Shown: piece after piece, positions 27,101-38,087 of the stretch
Layout of the letters: every line of letters starts with the position of its first letter
Numbering within the stretch: position 1 is the stretch's first letter
Source of the DNA: an uncultured Alphaproteobacteria bacterium
GTDB lineage: Bacteria; Pseudomonadota; Alphaproteobacteria; HIMB59; GCA-002718135
DNA: 64,000 nt
NCBI GenBank assembly: GCA_902590695.1
Contig: CACIXR010000002.1
Coordinates: 1 to 64,000 of the forward strand
Reading direction: 5' to 3'
Notes under the pieces: generated by a model
Told to the model about the DNA's origin: nothing
Databases searched by the model: none
The model's input: only the letters and a program-made list of their open reading frames with translations
Made by a program: the position numbers and the translations under genes

Positions 27101-28140
27101 ACTACGCAAACTTCATCTCAGCTAATTTTTTTCATTCAAATTATAAAAAAATCAGATCAGTCTGGTTGATTACCTTATCTATTGTTTTGATTATTGGCAT
27201 CATGGATATAAGTAATTTGCCGTCCATCATCACCAAAGCATTATCTGCTCTAATGGGAACTATTCCTTTTATCTTGATTGCTATTTTATTAATTGCTTCT
27301 CTTAAAGCATCGGGTGCTGAACGTATTATTTCCAAATCGTTTCAAGGAAGAGAAATTAATATGATTTTTTTGTCCACTATAGTTGGCGGGCTTGCCCCTT
27401 TTTGTTCTTGTGAAGTTATTCCATTTATTGCCAGTATGTTAGCATTAGGTGTACCTCTCTCAGCGGTTATGGCATTTTGGTTGTCATCTCCGTTAATAGA
27501 CCCGCCTGCATTATTAATCACTGCCTCTGCGCTTGGCTGGGAATTCGCAATAGCCAAAACTCTCTCAGCTCTCTTTCTAGGTTTATTAGGAGGTTTTGGT
27601 ATTTTTATATTTTCAAAAATGGGATTATTTAGCTCTCCATTAAAAGTAATGAATAATGCACAAAGTTGCTGTTCGGTAAAATCTTTTACGAACAAAACTA
27701 TTTGGAAGTTTTGGCAAGACAAACAACGCATGCAATTTTTCTGGTCTGAGTTTTCCTCAAATGGAATATTTCTACTTAAATGGTTAACACTAGCCTATCT
27801 GCTTGAAGCAATCATGATTATTTATATTCCCACACAACTAATTGGAAGCATCGTGGGAGGAAATGGATTATTTTCTATTGTTGTCGGAGCATTCATCGGT
27901 GTTCCCGCCTACCTGAATTCCTATGCAGCTCCCGCTGTAGTATCAGGATTGCTAGAACAAGGATTAAGTGCAGGTGGGGCATTAGCCTTTCTTGTGGGAG
28001 GTGCTATTTCTAGTATACCAGCTATGACTGCTGTTTGGTCACTGGTCAATAGAGCAACTTTTACGGCATATTTATTTTTTGGTTTAGGAGGCGCTATAAT
28101 GTGCGGTATATTTTTTCAAATATATGCTGTTACTTTTTAG
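27097..28140 (+). CDS. Permease (ArsP/UPF0718-like)
   Basis: GGLAPFCSCEVIPFIASMLALGVPLSAVMAFWLSSPLIDPP; overlaps arsR-like gene by 4 nt. Confidence 0.82.
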   Translation: MNYANFISANFFHSNYKKIRSVWLITLSIVLIIGIMDISNLPSIITKALSALMGTIPFILIAILLIASLKASGAERIISKSFQGREINMIFLSTIVGGLAPFCSCEVIPFIASMLALGVPLSAVMAFWLSSPLIDPPALLITASALGWEFAIAKTLSALFLGLLGGFGIFIFSKMGLFSSPLKVMNNAQSCCSVKSFTNKTIWKFWQDKQRMQFFWSEFSSNGIFLLKWLTLAYLLEAIMIIYIPTQLIGSIVGGNGLFSIVVGAFIGVPAYLNSYAAPAVVSGLLEQGLSAGGALAFLVGGAISSIPAMTAVWSLVNRATFTAYLFFGLGGAIMCGIFFQIYAVTF

Positions 28141-28147
28141 TTCTAAA

Positions 28148-28238
28148 ACCAACCAAGGAGATTGTTTAGTTCTAATCAGTGTAAAAACATCTAGAATATG
28201 TTAAAATGAATAAATGGTGGTACCATGGTGGTACCATG
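28148..28238 (+). repeat. 91-bp direct repeat, copy A, ending in tandem ATGGTGGTACC element
   Basis: Ungapped alignment by eye to 30344-30434 with about 14 mismatches; last 25 bp identical. Confidence 0.9.
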
Positions 28239-28253
28239 CAATAGGGACGTATT

Positions 28254-28292
28254 ATGAAACTAACAAATAAAATAGTTGAACAACATATTTAA
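28254..28292 (+). pseudogene. Candidate truncated integrase start (MKLTNKIVEQHI*)
   Basis: AGGGACG followed by ATG and 12 codons; peptide resembles N-termini of DUF4102-type tyrosine integrases (from memory, not searched). Confidence 0.25.
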
Positions 28293-30070
28293 AAGCTACA
28301 TATCTCTTTTTTAACAATCTTCCATTGACCATCTAACTTGCCAGTTTTTTTATTACACCAATTATTTTTAAAAGGAAAAACTAAGAAAAGATAATCTTTA
28401 TTATTTTGATTTATTTTACCAAAATATAAATTTTTGTCTAAATTAGAAGGTAATTTATCCTTTGATTTTACTTTTTCTCCACTTAATCTTAGAATATGGG
28501 TAAGTAGTTTATAATCATCTTCATTATAATTCTCAAATTCTTGTAATTGCCAGGTGAATTTCTTTAGATCAATTATTTTATTAAAATTGGTTATTCTACT
28601 TAAAGAACTCTCTGAGCTTTCTAATAGTAAATTTGCATAAATATAAAATTTATTTTTACCCAAAGCGATGAAAGATGGATTATTTGTATTATCCCATTGT
28701 CTATTAGTTGTTTTTTTATTTCCTCCACCAACTATTTTAAAAACATTATTAGTTTTTTGAATAATATAGAGTCCACGTGGGTATGGCTTTTCATCATCTT
28801 TAACAATAATAGAAAGGATATATTTATTATTTTCTATATCATTAATTTTTATAGCAGGATTTTTATTAAATATGTCAATTTGAGAATTTATTATTCCTTT
28901 TTTAGATAAAAAACATTGAGTATTTAATCCCATATGCTGACTATTTGCTTCTTCTAGAAAAGACAAAGGAAAATATTTTGATAGTTTTGTTACATTTTCA
29001 TGATTTGGAAAACGTGAAGCATAAGCATAAAACCAAAGCATACGGCTACCATATCCATTTATTACTTGATTATAATAAGTTAAATCTTTCCAATTTTGAG
29101 TGCGACCCTCTTGTCCAATTAATTCTTTAGCATAGTTGAACATTAAATTTTTATCTGACAATGCATCAGCAAAGAATTTTACGGCATCATGAATATTTTT
29201 ATTATTTTTTTTTGATTTATAGGAATAAAGATCATAACCTTGAATATAATACGCTTCAGCTATTCCAATTATATCATTTAAATTATGAGCATAATACTTC
29301 CAAGAATGTGACCCTCGCACCGCTTCTTTCCATAATGCTCCATCTTTTTTTAAATCATCAATTATAAATTTATAATATTTAGAACCATCAATAAAATCGT
29401 TATTATTGTTTTTTAATATTGAATAAAGAGTTTTTACTTGAATACCTGAAGAAGTATGATTTTGACATCCACCGGTCTCTTTTTTTTCTATGAATTTATC
29501 ATTATGTATACATTGTTTAGTATTCATAGTTTTATGAGATCTATAGGGCTTATATACTTTATCTATCCATTTTAATATTTTATCAAAATCACTACTATTA
29601 ATTTGATTATTAATTTTTAAAACAGACAAAGAATATAAAATAATATCTAAATTATCTTTTGTATTCAAAAGCGTGTTCATAAAGTAAACATCATTTTTAT
29701 TCTTAGTTTTTGTCATATAATTATTTTTTGCTAAATGCAAAATTGCTTCTTTAATATTTTTTGCATCTAAATCACTTTGAGTTTGATAATATTTTGACAT
29801 GTATGAAAAAAGACTGAATGGAATAAAATTCCATTCTTTTATATTTTCATCATCTGTGTTTTTTGGAATCTTCTTATTTAAAAATTGACTAATAGAAATT
29901 GTATTTTTGTTTCTAGATACACAAAGGCTTTTAATTATTTCTTTATTATTTATTTCACTAAACCTTTCATCAATTGATGGAACTAATTTATATGGTTTAT
30001 TAATTATATAATCATCAGCATATAATTTTAGTGAAAAAAAAATAATTAATAAATAAAAGATATTTTTCAT
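28289..30070 (-). CDS. Secreted protein, possibly alginate-lyase-like
   Basis: Signal peptide; RGSHSWKYYAHNLNDIIGIAEAYYIQGYDLY and following helices resemble the alginate lyase superfamily; remainder unrecognised. Confidence 0.5.
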   Translation of the reverse strand: MKNIFYLLIIFFSLKLYADDYIINKPYKLVPSIDERFSEINNKEIIKSLCVSRNKNTISISQFLNKKIPKNTDDENIKEWNFIPFSLFSYMSKYYQTQSDLDAKNIKEAILHLAKNNYMTKTKNKNDVYFMNTLLNTKDNLDIILYSLSVLKINNQINSSDFDKILKWIDKVYKPYRSHKTMNTKQCIHNDKFIEKKETGGCQNHTSSGIQVKTLYSILKNNNNDFIDGSKYYKFIIDDLKKDGALWKEAVRGSHSWKYYAHNLNDIIGIAEAYYIQGYDLYSYKSKKNNKNIHDAVKFFADALSDKNLMFNYAKELIGQEGRTQNWKDLTYYNQVINGYGSRMLWFYAYASRFPNHENVTKLSKYFPLSFLEEANSQHMGLNTQCFLSKKGIINSQIDIFNKNPAIKINDIENNKYILSIIVKDDEKPYPRGLYIIQKTNNVFKIVGGGNKKTTNRQWDNTNNPSFIALGKNKFYIYANLLLESSESSLSRITNFNKIIDLKKFTWQLQEFENYNEDDYKLLTHILRLSGEKVKSKDKLPSNLDKNLYFGKINQNNKDYLFLVFPFKNNWCNKKTGKLDGQWKIVKKEICSF

Positions 30071-30096
30071 TAAATAACTTTTAGAACAAAAAAAAA

Positions 30097-30249
30097 TTAA
30101 ATTATTATTACAAAATTGTAGTTATATATTTTACCAACAATAAAAAGTCCTGTTGAAACGGAAAACACTATTCCAATAGCATAAATTAAAGTCCCTATTC
30201 CTACTTCACTAAGCTCTAGAGAAGTTCTAATTAAAGCAAAATTTATCAC
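30097..30249 (-). pseudogene. Short hydrophobic ORF remnant
   Basis: Reads ...VINFALIRTSLELSEVGIGTLIYAIGIVFSVSTGLFIVGKIYNYNFVIII* with no ATG start; upstream in-frame stop. Confidence 0.35.
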
Positions 30250-30343
30250 TATTGCAAAGAGTATTTAGTGAACACTCTACTAAACATTCTTCATATTTAA
30301 ATTTAAATAGGTTCACTGTCTTAACCTATTAATTTATCCCATC

Positions 30344-30434
30344 ACTAACTAAAGAAATTGTTCAGTTCTAATAAGTGTAAAATTAATTGAAATATGTTAA
30401 AATAAATAAATGGTGGTACCATGGTGGTACCATG
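30344..30434 (+). repeat. 91-bp direct repeat, copy B, ending in tandem ATGGTGGTACC element
   Basis: Second copy of 28148-28238, 49 bp upstream of tRNA-Arg. Confidence 0.9.
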
Positions 30435-30482
30435 AACATTGTATGTTCAATAGTAAGTTGATAAAAGGTTGAAAAATAAGAA

Positions 30483-30559
30483 GCGCCTGTAGCTCAATTG
30501 GATAGAGCGTATGACTACGGATCATAAGGTTAGGAGTTCGACTCTTCTCAGGCGCGCCA
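30483..30559 (+). tRNA. tRNA-Arg(ACG)
   Basis: Acceptor GCGCCTG/CAGGCGC, anticodon stem TATGA/TCATA with loop CTACGGA (ACG), encoded CCA. Confidence 0.95.
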
Positions 30560-30615
30560 AAAATTAAATGTTATTATATAAATTTAGTCAAATCTGTATT
30601 AATTAAGTAAATAAA

Positions 30616-31638
30616 ATGATTACTGATATTAATTCTAGAAAAATAAAAAGTGATAATCATTTATCAAATTTATTTATTAACGCAAATTTCAGTAATCTAT
30701 CAATTAATTGTAATATACTTAAAGGTAACTTTTTTTCTGATTCATTTTACTATTTTCCAATTACAGAGAATAATGAAACATTTTCATCGTTATTTGCCAG
30801 AGATCTTAACAATATTTCTCATTTTTATTCACAAAAATTTTTTGATAATTTTAAAGATAATAAGAATTCATTAAAAAAGTTTAACGAATTATATGTTCTT
30901 GGATCAAATGCGGGTAATAATTATTATTCAAATTTACTACAATTTCTTCCAAGGATTTTTTTTAATAAAAAAACAAATCTAAAACTAGCAATTCATAGAA
31001 ATTCATCAAATAAATATAGAAACTTTATTGGAAGTATTTTAAATTCTCTAAATATTGAATTTATATTTGTGTTTCTAGACGACGATTTTTATCATTTTAT
31101 AGATTCTGAATTTCCTCAGTTTTTGAGCATGAAGGATTCAATTGAAATGTTAAAAAAATTTATAAATCCAAAAACTAATGTAGAAATTAGTAAAAAAATA
31201 TATGTAACAAGAGAAGGATCTAGTTATAGAAAAATTTTAAATGAAGGTGATGTTATCACTATTTTGAGAGAAAGGGGATATAAGGTTATTAATCCTCAAT
31301 TGTATGAAATAAATGAGCAAATAGAAATCTTTTCAAATGCTGAAAAAATCATTGCCCCACATGGATCTAATTTAGCAAATATAATTTTTTGCAAACCCGG
31401 AACTGAAATTTTTGAGATTACACCATCTTTTAAAGATAACGAAAAAATTCTTGAAGACAGATATTTAAATTTATCTCTAATCAATAATCTTAAGCATAAT
31501 AAAATTGTTTCTGATACAGTTAATCTTGAAAATCATTCTAATTTAGCAAAAAAATATATTCACAAAAATGTTTTGTCACAAAGCAATTACTATAAAAATC
31601 TAATTGTTAAAATTCAGGAGCTAGGTAATATAATTTAA
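30616..31638 (+). CDS. Glycosyltransferase family 61 (DUF563-like) protein
   Basis: IYVTREGSSYRKILNEGDVITILRERGYKVINPQ, KIIAPHGSNLANIIFCKPGTEIFEI. Confidence 0.8.
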   Translation: MITDINSRKIKSDNHLSNLFINANFSNLSINCNILKGNFFSDSFYYFPITENNETFSSLFARDLNNISHFYSQKFFDNFKDNKNSLKKFNELYVLGSNAGNNYYSNLLQFLPRIFFNKKTNLKLAIHRNSSNKYRNFIGSILNSLNIEFIFVFLDDDFYHFIDSEFPQFLSMKDSIEMLKKFINPKTNVEISKKIYVTREGSSYRKILNEGDVITILRERGYKVINPQLYEINEQIEIFSNAEKIIAPHGSNLANIIFCKPGTEIFEITPSFKDNEKILEDRYLNLSLINNLKHNKIVSDTVNLENHSNLAKKYIHKNVLSQSNYYKNLIVKIQELGNII

Positions 31639-31639
31639 C

Positions 31640-32671
31640 CTAACAATTTTTTAAAAAAACTGGAATTACAACACTAATATTAGTTTCTAAATTTCTGCAA
31701 ATGTTTTCAAGTGAATATTTATTATTAGTTTGATCTTCGTACTTAACTAATAAGTTTGATATAATTGAATTGCTTACTTTATTTTCATAAATTTTGTAAT
31801 CTTCAAATTTATTTTCCTTTATTATTAATTCGATAAGTGTTTCGTAATTTAAAATATCGTCAATCAAAAAATTATTTTTTGCCTGATTACTACTATAGAT
31901 TAAAGCTCCAATATTAGTTTTTAAATTTGAAATTTCAATTTTACGACTTTTTGAAACTTTTGTTATAAAATCAGTATAAACATCATCAACGATATTTTGT
32001 AAGTGTTTGATTTCATCACTTTTAGGTCGTCTAAATGGATTAAACAAATCTTTTCCTTCTCCAGCATTCTGGTTAAAAACTTCTATTCCTTCTTTAGTTT
32101 CAATTGTCTGACCGAAAATTCCTGAAGATAGACTTGTCGGTGTATTATAGTAAAACCAACTTGGCCCACTGACTCCTATGCTACCAATAATAGATCCATA
32201 TGACGCAAATATCTTATCAGCTGTAGTTGCAACCCAATATCCACCAGATGCTAAAATTTCTTTTGTAAAAAAATATACTTTAGTGTTTGTACTTTTCTTA
32301 AATTCATAAATCATTTGTTCTAATTCAGCAGTAGCGCTTACTGTTCCCCCTGGAGAATTAATGTTTATAATTAGAACCTTGATTTGAAGTTCTTTTAATT
32401 CTTCTAAATAAGATTTTACCTGTGAAGGATTGATATAATCGTAAAGATTATTTCCTAAAATATTACTGTTATTATTAAATATAGGTCCATTTAAATTAAT
32501 ATTAGCTATAATATTATTTGAGCTAGGTATGCCATCAGTCATTACAAACTGTTTTTTTTCCAGCTCATTAGAAAAATAAAGTACAAAATTAATAATTATT
32601 AAAAAAATTAATAACGCACTCAAAAAACCAAGAGTTCTAAAAAAAACATTGAAAAATAACATTTTTTTCAA
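31640..32671 (-). CDS. Signal peptide peptidase SppA-like S49 protease
   Basis: ININSPGGTVSATAELEQMIYEFK, ASGGYWVATTADKIFASYGSIIGSIGV (Ser/Lys S49 architecture). Confidence 0.9.
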   Translation of the reverse strand: MKKMLFFNVFFRTLGFLSALLIFLIIINFVLYFSNELEKKQFVMTDGIPSSNNIIANINLNGPIFNNNSNILGNNLYDYINPSQVKSYLEELKELQIKVLIININSPGGTVSATAELEQMIYEFKKSTNTKVYFFTKEILASGGYWVATTADKIFASYGSIIGSIGVSGPSWFYYNTPTSLSSGIFGQTIETKEGIEVFNQNAGEGKDLFNPFRRPKSDEIKHLQNIVDDVYTDFITKVSKSRKIEISNLKTNIGALIYSSNQAKNNFLIDDILNYETLIELIIKENKFEDYKIYENKVSNSIISNLLVKYEDQTNNKYSLENICRNLETNISVVIPVFLKNC

Positions 32672-32744
32672 AATATCATAAGTTTGACTAATTCGAATTT
32701 TTTTTTGTTTTCTTCTTGAATAGACTTCAATAATGCTTAAATAA

Positions 32745-32771
32745 CTAGCACTCTCATAATGAGAGTGCTAA
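32745..32771. promoter_or_regulatory. CIRCE operator (HrcA binding site) upstream of groES
   Basis: CTAGCACTC-N9-GAGTGCTAA, one mismatch to the consensus TTAGCACTC-N9-GAGTGCTAA. Confidence 0.95.
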
Positions 32772-32813
32772 TAAAAAATTATTTAATTTCAATTAGTTAA
32801 CAAAAGAGGAAAT

Positions 32814-33119
32814 ATGAAATTTAGACCTTTACATGACAGGGTTTTAGTCAAAAGAGTAGACTCTGATCAAAAAACAGCAGGGGGAATAATTATCCCTGAT
32901 ACCGCCCAAGAAAAACCAATGGAAGGTGAAGTATTAGAAGTTGGTTCTGGAGCAAGAGATGAAACAGGAAAACTAGTACCTTTGGATGTCAAAAAAGGTG
33001 ATAAAATACTTTTTGGAAAATGGTCTGGTACTGAAGTAAAAATGAATGGTGAAGACTTTCTGATAATGAAAGAGTCTGACATCATGGGAATTATAACTTC
33101 AGGTAAGAAAAAGAAATAG
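32814..33119 (+). CDS. groS: Co-chaperonin GroES
   Basis: [44 protein letters not shown]. Confidence 0.98.
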   Translation: MKFRPLHDRVLVKRVDSDQKTAGGIIIPDTAQEKPMEGEVLEVGSGARDETGKLVPLDVKKGDKILFGKWSGTEVKMNGEDFLIMKESDIMGIITSGKKKK

Positions 33120-33122
33120 TAA

Positions 33123-34817
<1,695 letters not shown>

Positions 34818-34842
34818 TTTTTAATAAAATAATTCTGATAAG

Positions 34843-34869
34843 AGGGCAAATTTATTTGCCCTTTTTTTT
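34843..34869 (+). terminator. Rho-independent terminator after groEL
   Basis: AGGGCAAA-TTTA-TTTGCCCT followed by a T run. Confidence 0.88.
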
Positions 34870-35405
34870 TAAATTAATCGATCTATTAGATTTGTAATTT
34901 TTGTACTATCTGGTTTAGTCATAGAAGACCAAGATTTAACGAGTTGTCCATTTCTATCAAAAAGATATTTATAAAAGTTCCACTTTGGCTTTTCGTTATA
35001 CTTTTCCTCAATCCAGGCATAAATTGGATGAGCACTACTTCCTTTAACATCCATTGGCGATGAAGTAACAAAACCTACTCCATAGTTAACTAAACATATT
35101 TTTTTTATATCTTCAGTATCTGAATATTCTTGATTGAAGGAATTGCTCGTAGTGGCTATTATTGTTAAATCACTTTTTCTGTAGTCTAAAAATAAATTTT
35201 GAAGATCTTCATACTGTGGAGTGAAACCACATCTTGAAGCTGTATTTACTATTAATATTGGCTTACCTGCAAACTTCTCTAAAATTACTTGATTGCCGTC
35301 TATATCTTCAAATGAAAAATCGTATAAATTCACAGTTTCATTTGCTAATAAAGTATTCTTTAAGTTAAGCATAATCAAAAAAACAAGTAAAAATTTAATT
35401 TTCAT
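34869..35405 (-). CDS. Glutathione peroxidase family protein
   Basis: PILIVNTASRCGFTPQYEDLQNLF, WNFYKYLFDRNGQLVKSWSSMTKP. Confidence 0.93.
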   Translation of the reverse strand: MKIKFLLVFLIMLNLKNTLLANETVNLYDFSFEDIDGNQVILEKFAGKPILIVNTASRCGFTPQYEDLQNLFLDYRKSDLTIIATTSNSFNQEYSDTEDIKKICLVNYGVGFVTSSPMDVKGSSAHPIYAWIEEKYNEKPKWNFYKYLFDRNGQLVKSWSSMTKPDSTKITNLIDRLI

Positions 35406-35431
35406 GTTAGTGAGTACTAAATATATCTCTT

Positions 35432-36568
35432 ATGGAAACATTCAATAGCTTTACAGACCTTTTTTTAGATGTTTGGAATAATGGTGTTTTTGGCATAAAT
35501 GCTACTGATATCATAGTAAGTCTTGTAATTTTCCTGCTTTTTTATTTACTTAGAAGACTTATTGCTAGATTTATTCTTAATCGATTATCAAGAATTGTTT
35601 CGAGAACATCTAATCAAGTTGATGATGCTGTCATTGAAGTACTTGATGGACCATTAAAATTTCTCCCTGTTGTTTTAGGTTTTTTTATAGCTTCTTCATA
35701 TTTAGATGTTTCTGATAACAACCAAGACTTTATAGATTTACTAAACAGATCATTAATTACAATTTTTATATTCTGGCTACTGCATCAATTAATTATACCT
35801 TTTTCATTTGTAATAAAAAACTTTGAGTCAAAAATTTCAAAACCTTTAGTAGATTGGACTCTTAAGGGTTTAAAAGTTCTCGTTATTGTTCTTGGAGCTG
35901 TAGCAATTTTAGAATTGTGGGGCATAAGAGTGGGGCCAGTAATTGCAGGGTTAGGTTTATTTGGTGTAGCAGTTGCACTGGGTGCTCAAGATTTATTTAA
36001 AAACTTAATTAGTGGTATCATGATACTAATGGAAAAGAGATTTACTGTTGGTGATGTTATATTAGTTTCAGGCGAAGTAGAGGGAGTTGTTGAACAAATT
36101 GGATTTAGATCTACTTTAGTTAGAAGATTTGATTCAACTCCAGTAATGGTGCCAAATTATAAATTTGCAGAGCAATCTGTAACTAATTACACAAGAAGAC
36201 ATCATAGACGTATAAGATGGCTAATTGGATTAGAATATAGAACTAGCATTGATCAATTAAAAAATATCAGAGACGAGATAAATAATTTAATTGAAAAAGA
36301 TGATAACTTTGCAAAAAATCAAAACGCAAGTTTCTACGTTCGAATAGATAGTTTTTCTGATAGTTCTATTGATATGCTAGTACAAACATTTACTGTTACG
36401 AATGAATGGGCAGAATTTTTAAAAATAAAAGAAAATCTTGCTGTCAAAATAATAGAAATAGTTGAAAATAATGAAGCCAGTTTTGCTTTTCCGAGTCAAT
36501 CACTTTATGTTGAAAAATTATCAGATGAAAAAACAGAAATTTTTAATCCTCAATCTACTAAGAAATAA
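35432..36568 (+). CDS. MscS family mechanosensitive ion channel
   Basis: GVAVALGAQDLFKNLISGIMILMEKRFTVGDVI, VPNYKFAEQSVTNYTRR. Confidence 0.92.
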   Translation: METFNSFTDLFLDVWNNGVFGINATDIIVSLVIFLLFYLLRRLIARFILNRLSRIVSRTSNQVDDAVIEVLDGPLKFLPVVLGFFIASSYLDVSDNNQDFIDLLNRSLITIFIFWLLHQLIIPFSFVIKNFESKISKPLVDWTLKGLKVLVIVLGAVAILELWGIRVGPVIAGLGLFGVAVALGAQDLFKNLISGIMILMEKRFTVGDVILVSGEVEGVVEQIGFRSTLVRRFDSTPVMVPNYKFAEQSVTNYTRRHHRRIRWLIGLEYRTSIDQLKNIRDEINNLIEKDDNFAKNQNASFYVRIDSFSDSSIDMLVQTFTVTNEWAEFLKIKENLAVKIIEIVENNEASFAFPSQSLYVEKLSDEKTEIFNPQSTKK

Positions 36569-37572
36569 TGAATGAAAATAATCGCGTAATTTCTGGCTCT
36601 CTTTTTATATTGGCAAGTATCGCTGTTGCGTTTATTTTAAATTTCTCTCAGCCTATAATGGTCCCATTTGTTTTAGCACTTCTTTTAAGGATATTAATTG
36701 ATCCAATAATTGATTTTCAGACTATAAATCTTCGTGTACACAGATTTATAGCAGTTTTTATAAGTATTTGTTTAATTGTACTTTTATTCTCAATTATAGT
36801 TCCTTTTATTGTTTCTTCTGTAACAACATTCCTGGAGTCTGCAGATGATTATAATAAAAAAGTAATCATTTTAATTGAGGCAGTCATAATACAACTGCAA
36901 CAATTTGAAATTGATATTGATAGAGAAACAATTAGAAATACAATTGCAGAGTTACCCATTACTAATTGGGCTGCAACTATATTAAGTAATAGTGCAAATT
37001 TTATTTCAAAGTTTCTTTTAGTTGTAATTATAACATTATTTTTATTATTAGGAACTCCTTCTAAAAATACTTCAGACGAATGGAATGATATTATTAGATT
37101 AGTAAAAAAATATATATTTACTAAATTTTTAACATCAGCTTTTACAGGCATTGCAGCAGGATTAATTTATTGGTTTTTAGGTCTAGAATTAGCCTTCATT
37201 TTCGGAAGCTTAACATTTATTTTAAATTTCATTCCAGTTATTGGTTCTGTTATTGCTGTTTTACTTCCATTACCAATTGCTTTCCTTCAATACAACGATC
37301 CAACACTAGTTGTATTAATTATAATTTTACCTACGATTATTCATCAAATAGTAGGAAATTTTGTAGAACCTAAAATATTTGGTGAGAGTTTTGGATTACA
37401 TCCAATTACAATTATTTTATCGTTAATATTCTGGGGTATGATTTGGGGCTTTATTGGAGTTCTTCTCGCAGCACCTTTAACTGCAATCATCAGAATTTCA
37501 TTTGAAAGATTTGAAACAACCAAACAAATTGCAAGATTATTAGAAGGTAAGATTCATATAAAAGAAAGCTAA
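36568..37572 (+). CDS. AI-2E family (PerM-like) transporter
   Basis: FIPVIGSVIAVLLPLPIAFL, VGNFVEPKIFGESFGLHPITIILSLIFWGMIWGFIGVLLAAPLTA. Confidence 0.9.
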   Translation: MNENNRVISGSLFILASIAVAFILNFSQPIMVPFVLALLLRILIDPIIDFQTINLRVHRFIAVFISICLIVLLFSIIVPFIVSSVTTFLESADDYNKKVIILIEAVIIQLQQFEIDIDRETIRNTIAELPITNWAATILSNSANFISKFLLVVIITLFLLLGTPSKNTSDEWNDIIRLVKKYIFTKFLTSAFTGIAAGLIYWFLGLELAFIFGSLTFILNFIPVIGSVIAVLLPLPIAFLQYNDPTLVVLIIILPTIIHQIVGNFVEPKIFGESFGLHPITIILSLIFWGMIWGFIGVLLAAPLTAIIRISFERFETTKQIARLLEGKIHIKES

Positions 37573-38039
37573 CCTAGTATTTTCTTACATATGTCATAGC
37601 TAAAACCAGCTCTTGCCATTTTTGCTAATTTTTTTTCATAACTTTCATTTTTTTCCAACAATTTCTTTTTTTTAGCAAATATTTCTGCTGACTCCAATTC
37701 CCAATTATCGTTATCTTGCTTCATTAAGTTTAAATTATTTTGAATTTGAGATTTACTCACTCCTTTTTTAATCAAGTAATTGAAAATAAAATTTTTTGAT
37801 TTTCCAGAATTTGATAAAGAATGAATTTTTGTTGAGCTATATCTATCATCATCAATAAATTTATTTTTTTCTAATTTTAAAATTATACTTTCAATAATAT
37901 CAATGAGTTTTTTTTTCTCAAAATTTGTTAACTTTAATCTTAAAATTTTTCTTTTAAGCACGCTAACTAAATTATTTTTTGAGGAATCGTACTTGCTTAA
38001 GTAATCAACGGCATATTTTAAGAGTTTTTTTTCGTCCAC
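37569..38039 (-). CDS. RecX-like regulatory protein
   Basis: Helical protein with FIDDDRYSS, KSKNFIFNYLIKKGVSKSQI, KMARAGFSYDICKKIL. Confidence 0.65.
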   Translation of the reverse strand: MDEKKLLKYAVDYLSKYDSSKNNLVSVLKRKILRLKLTNFEKKKLIDIIESIILKLEKNKFIDDDRYSSTKIHSLSNSGKSKNFIFNYLIKKGVSKSQIQNNLNLMKQDNDNWELESAEIFAKKKKLLEKNESYEKKLAKMARAGFSYDICKKILG

Positions 38040-38087
38040 TTAATTAATATACAAATAATTTAAATATATTAAAAGAAAACTCCTAAT

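Noticed and set aside
27342-27731. Minus-strand 129-aa ORF
   Set aside because: Antisense to the ArsP-like permease; no recognisable domain.
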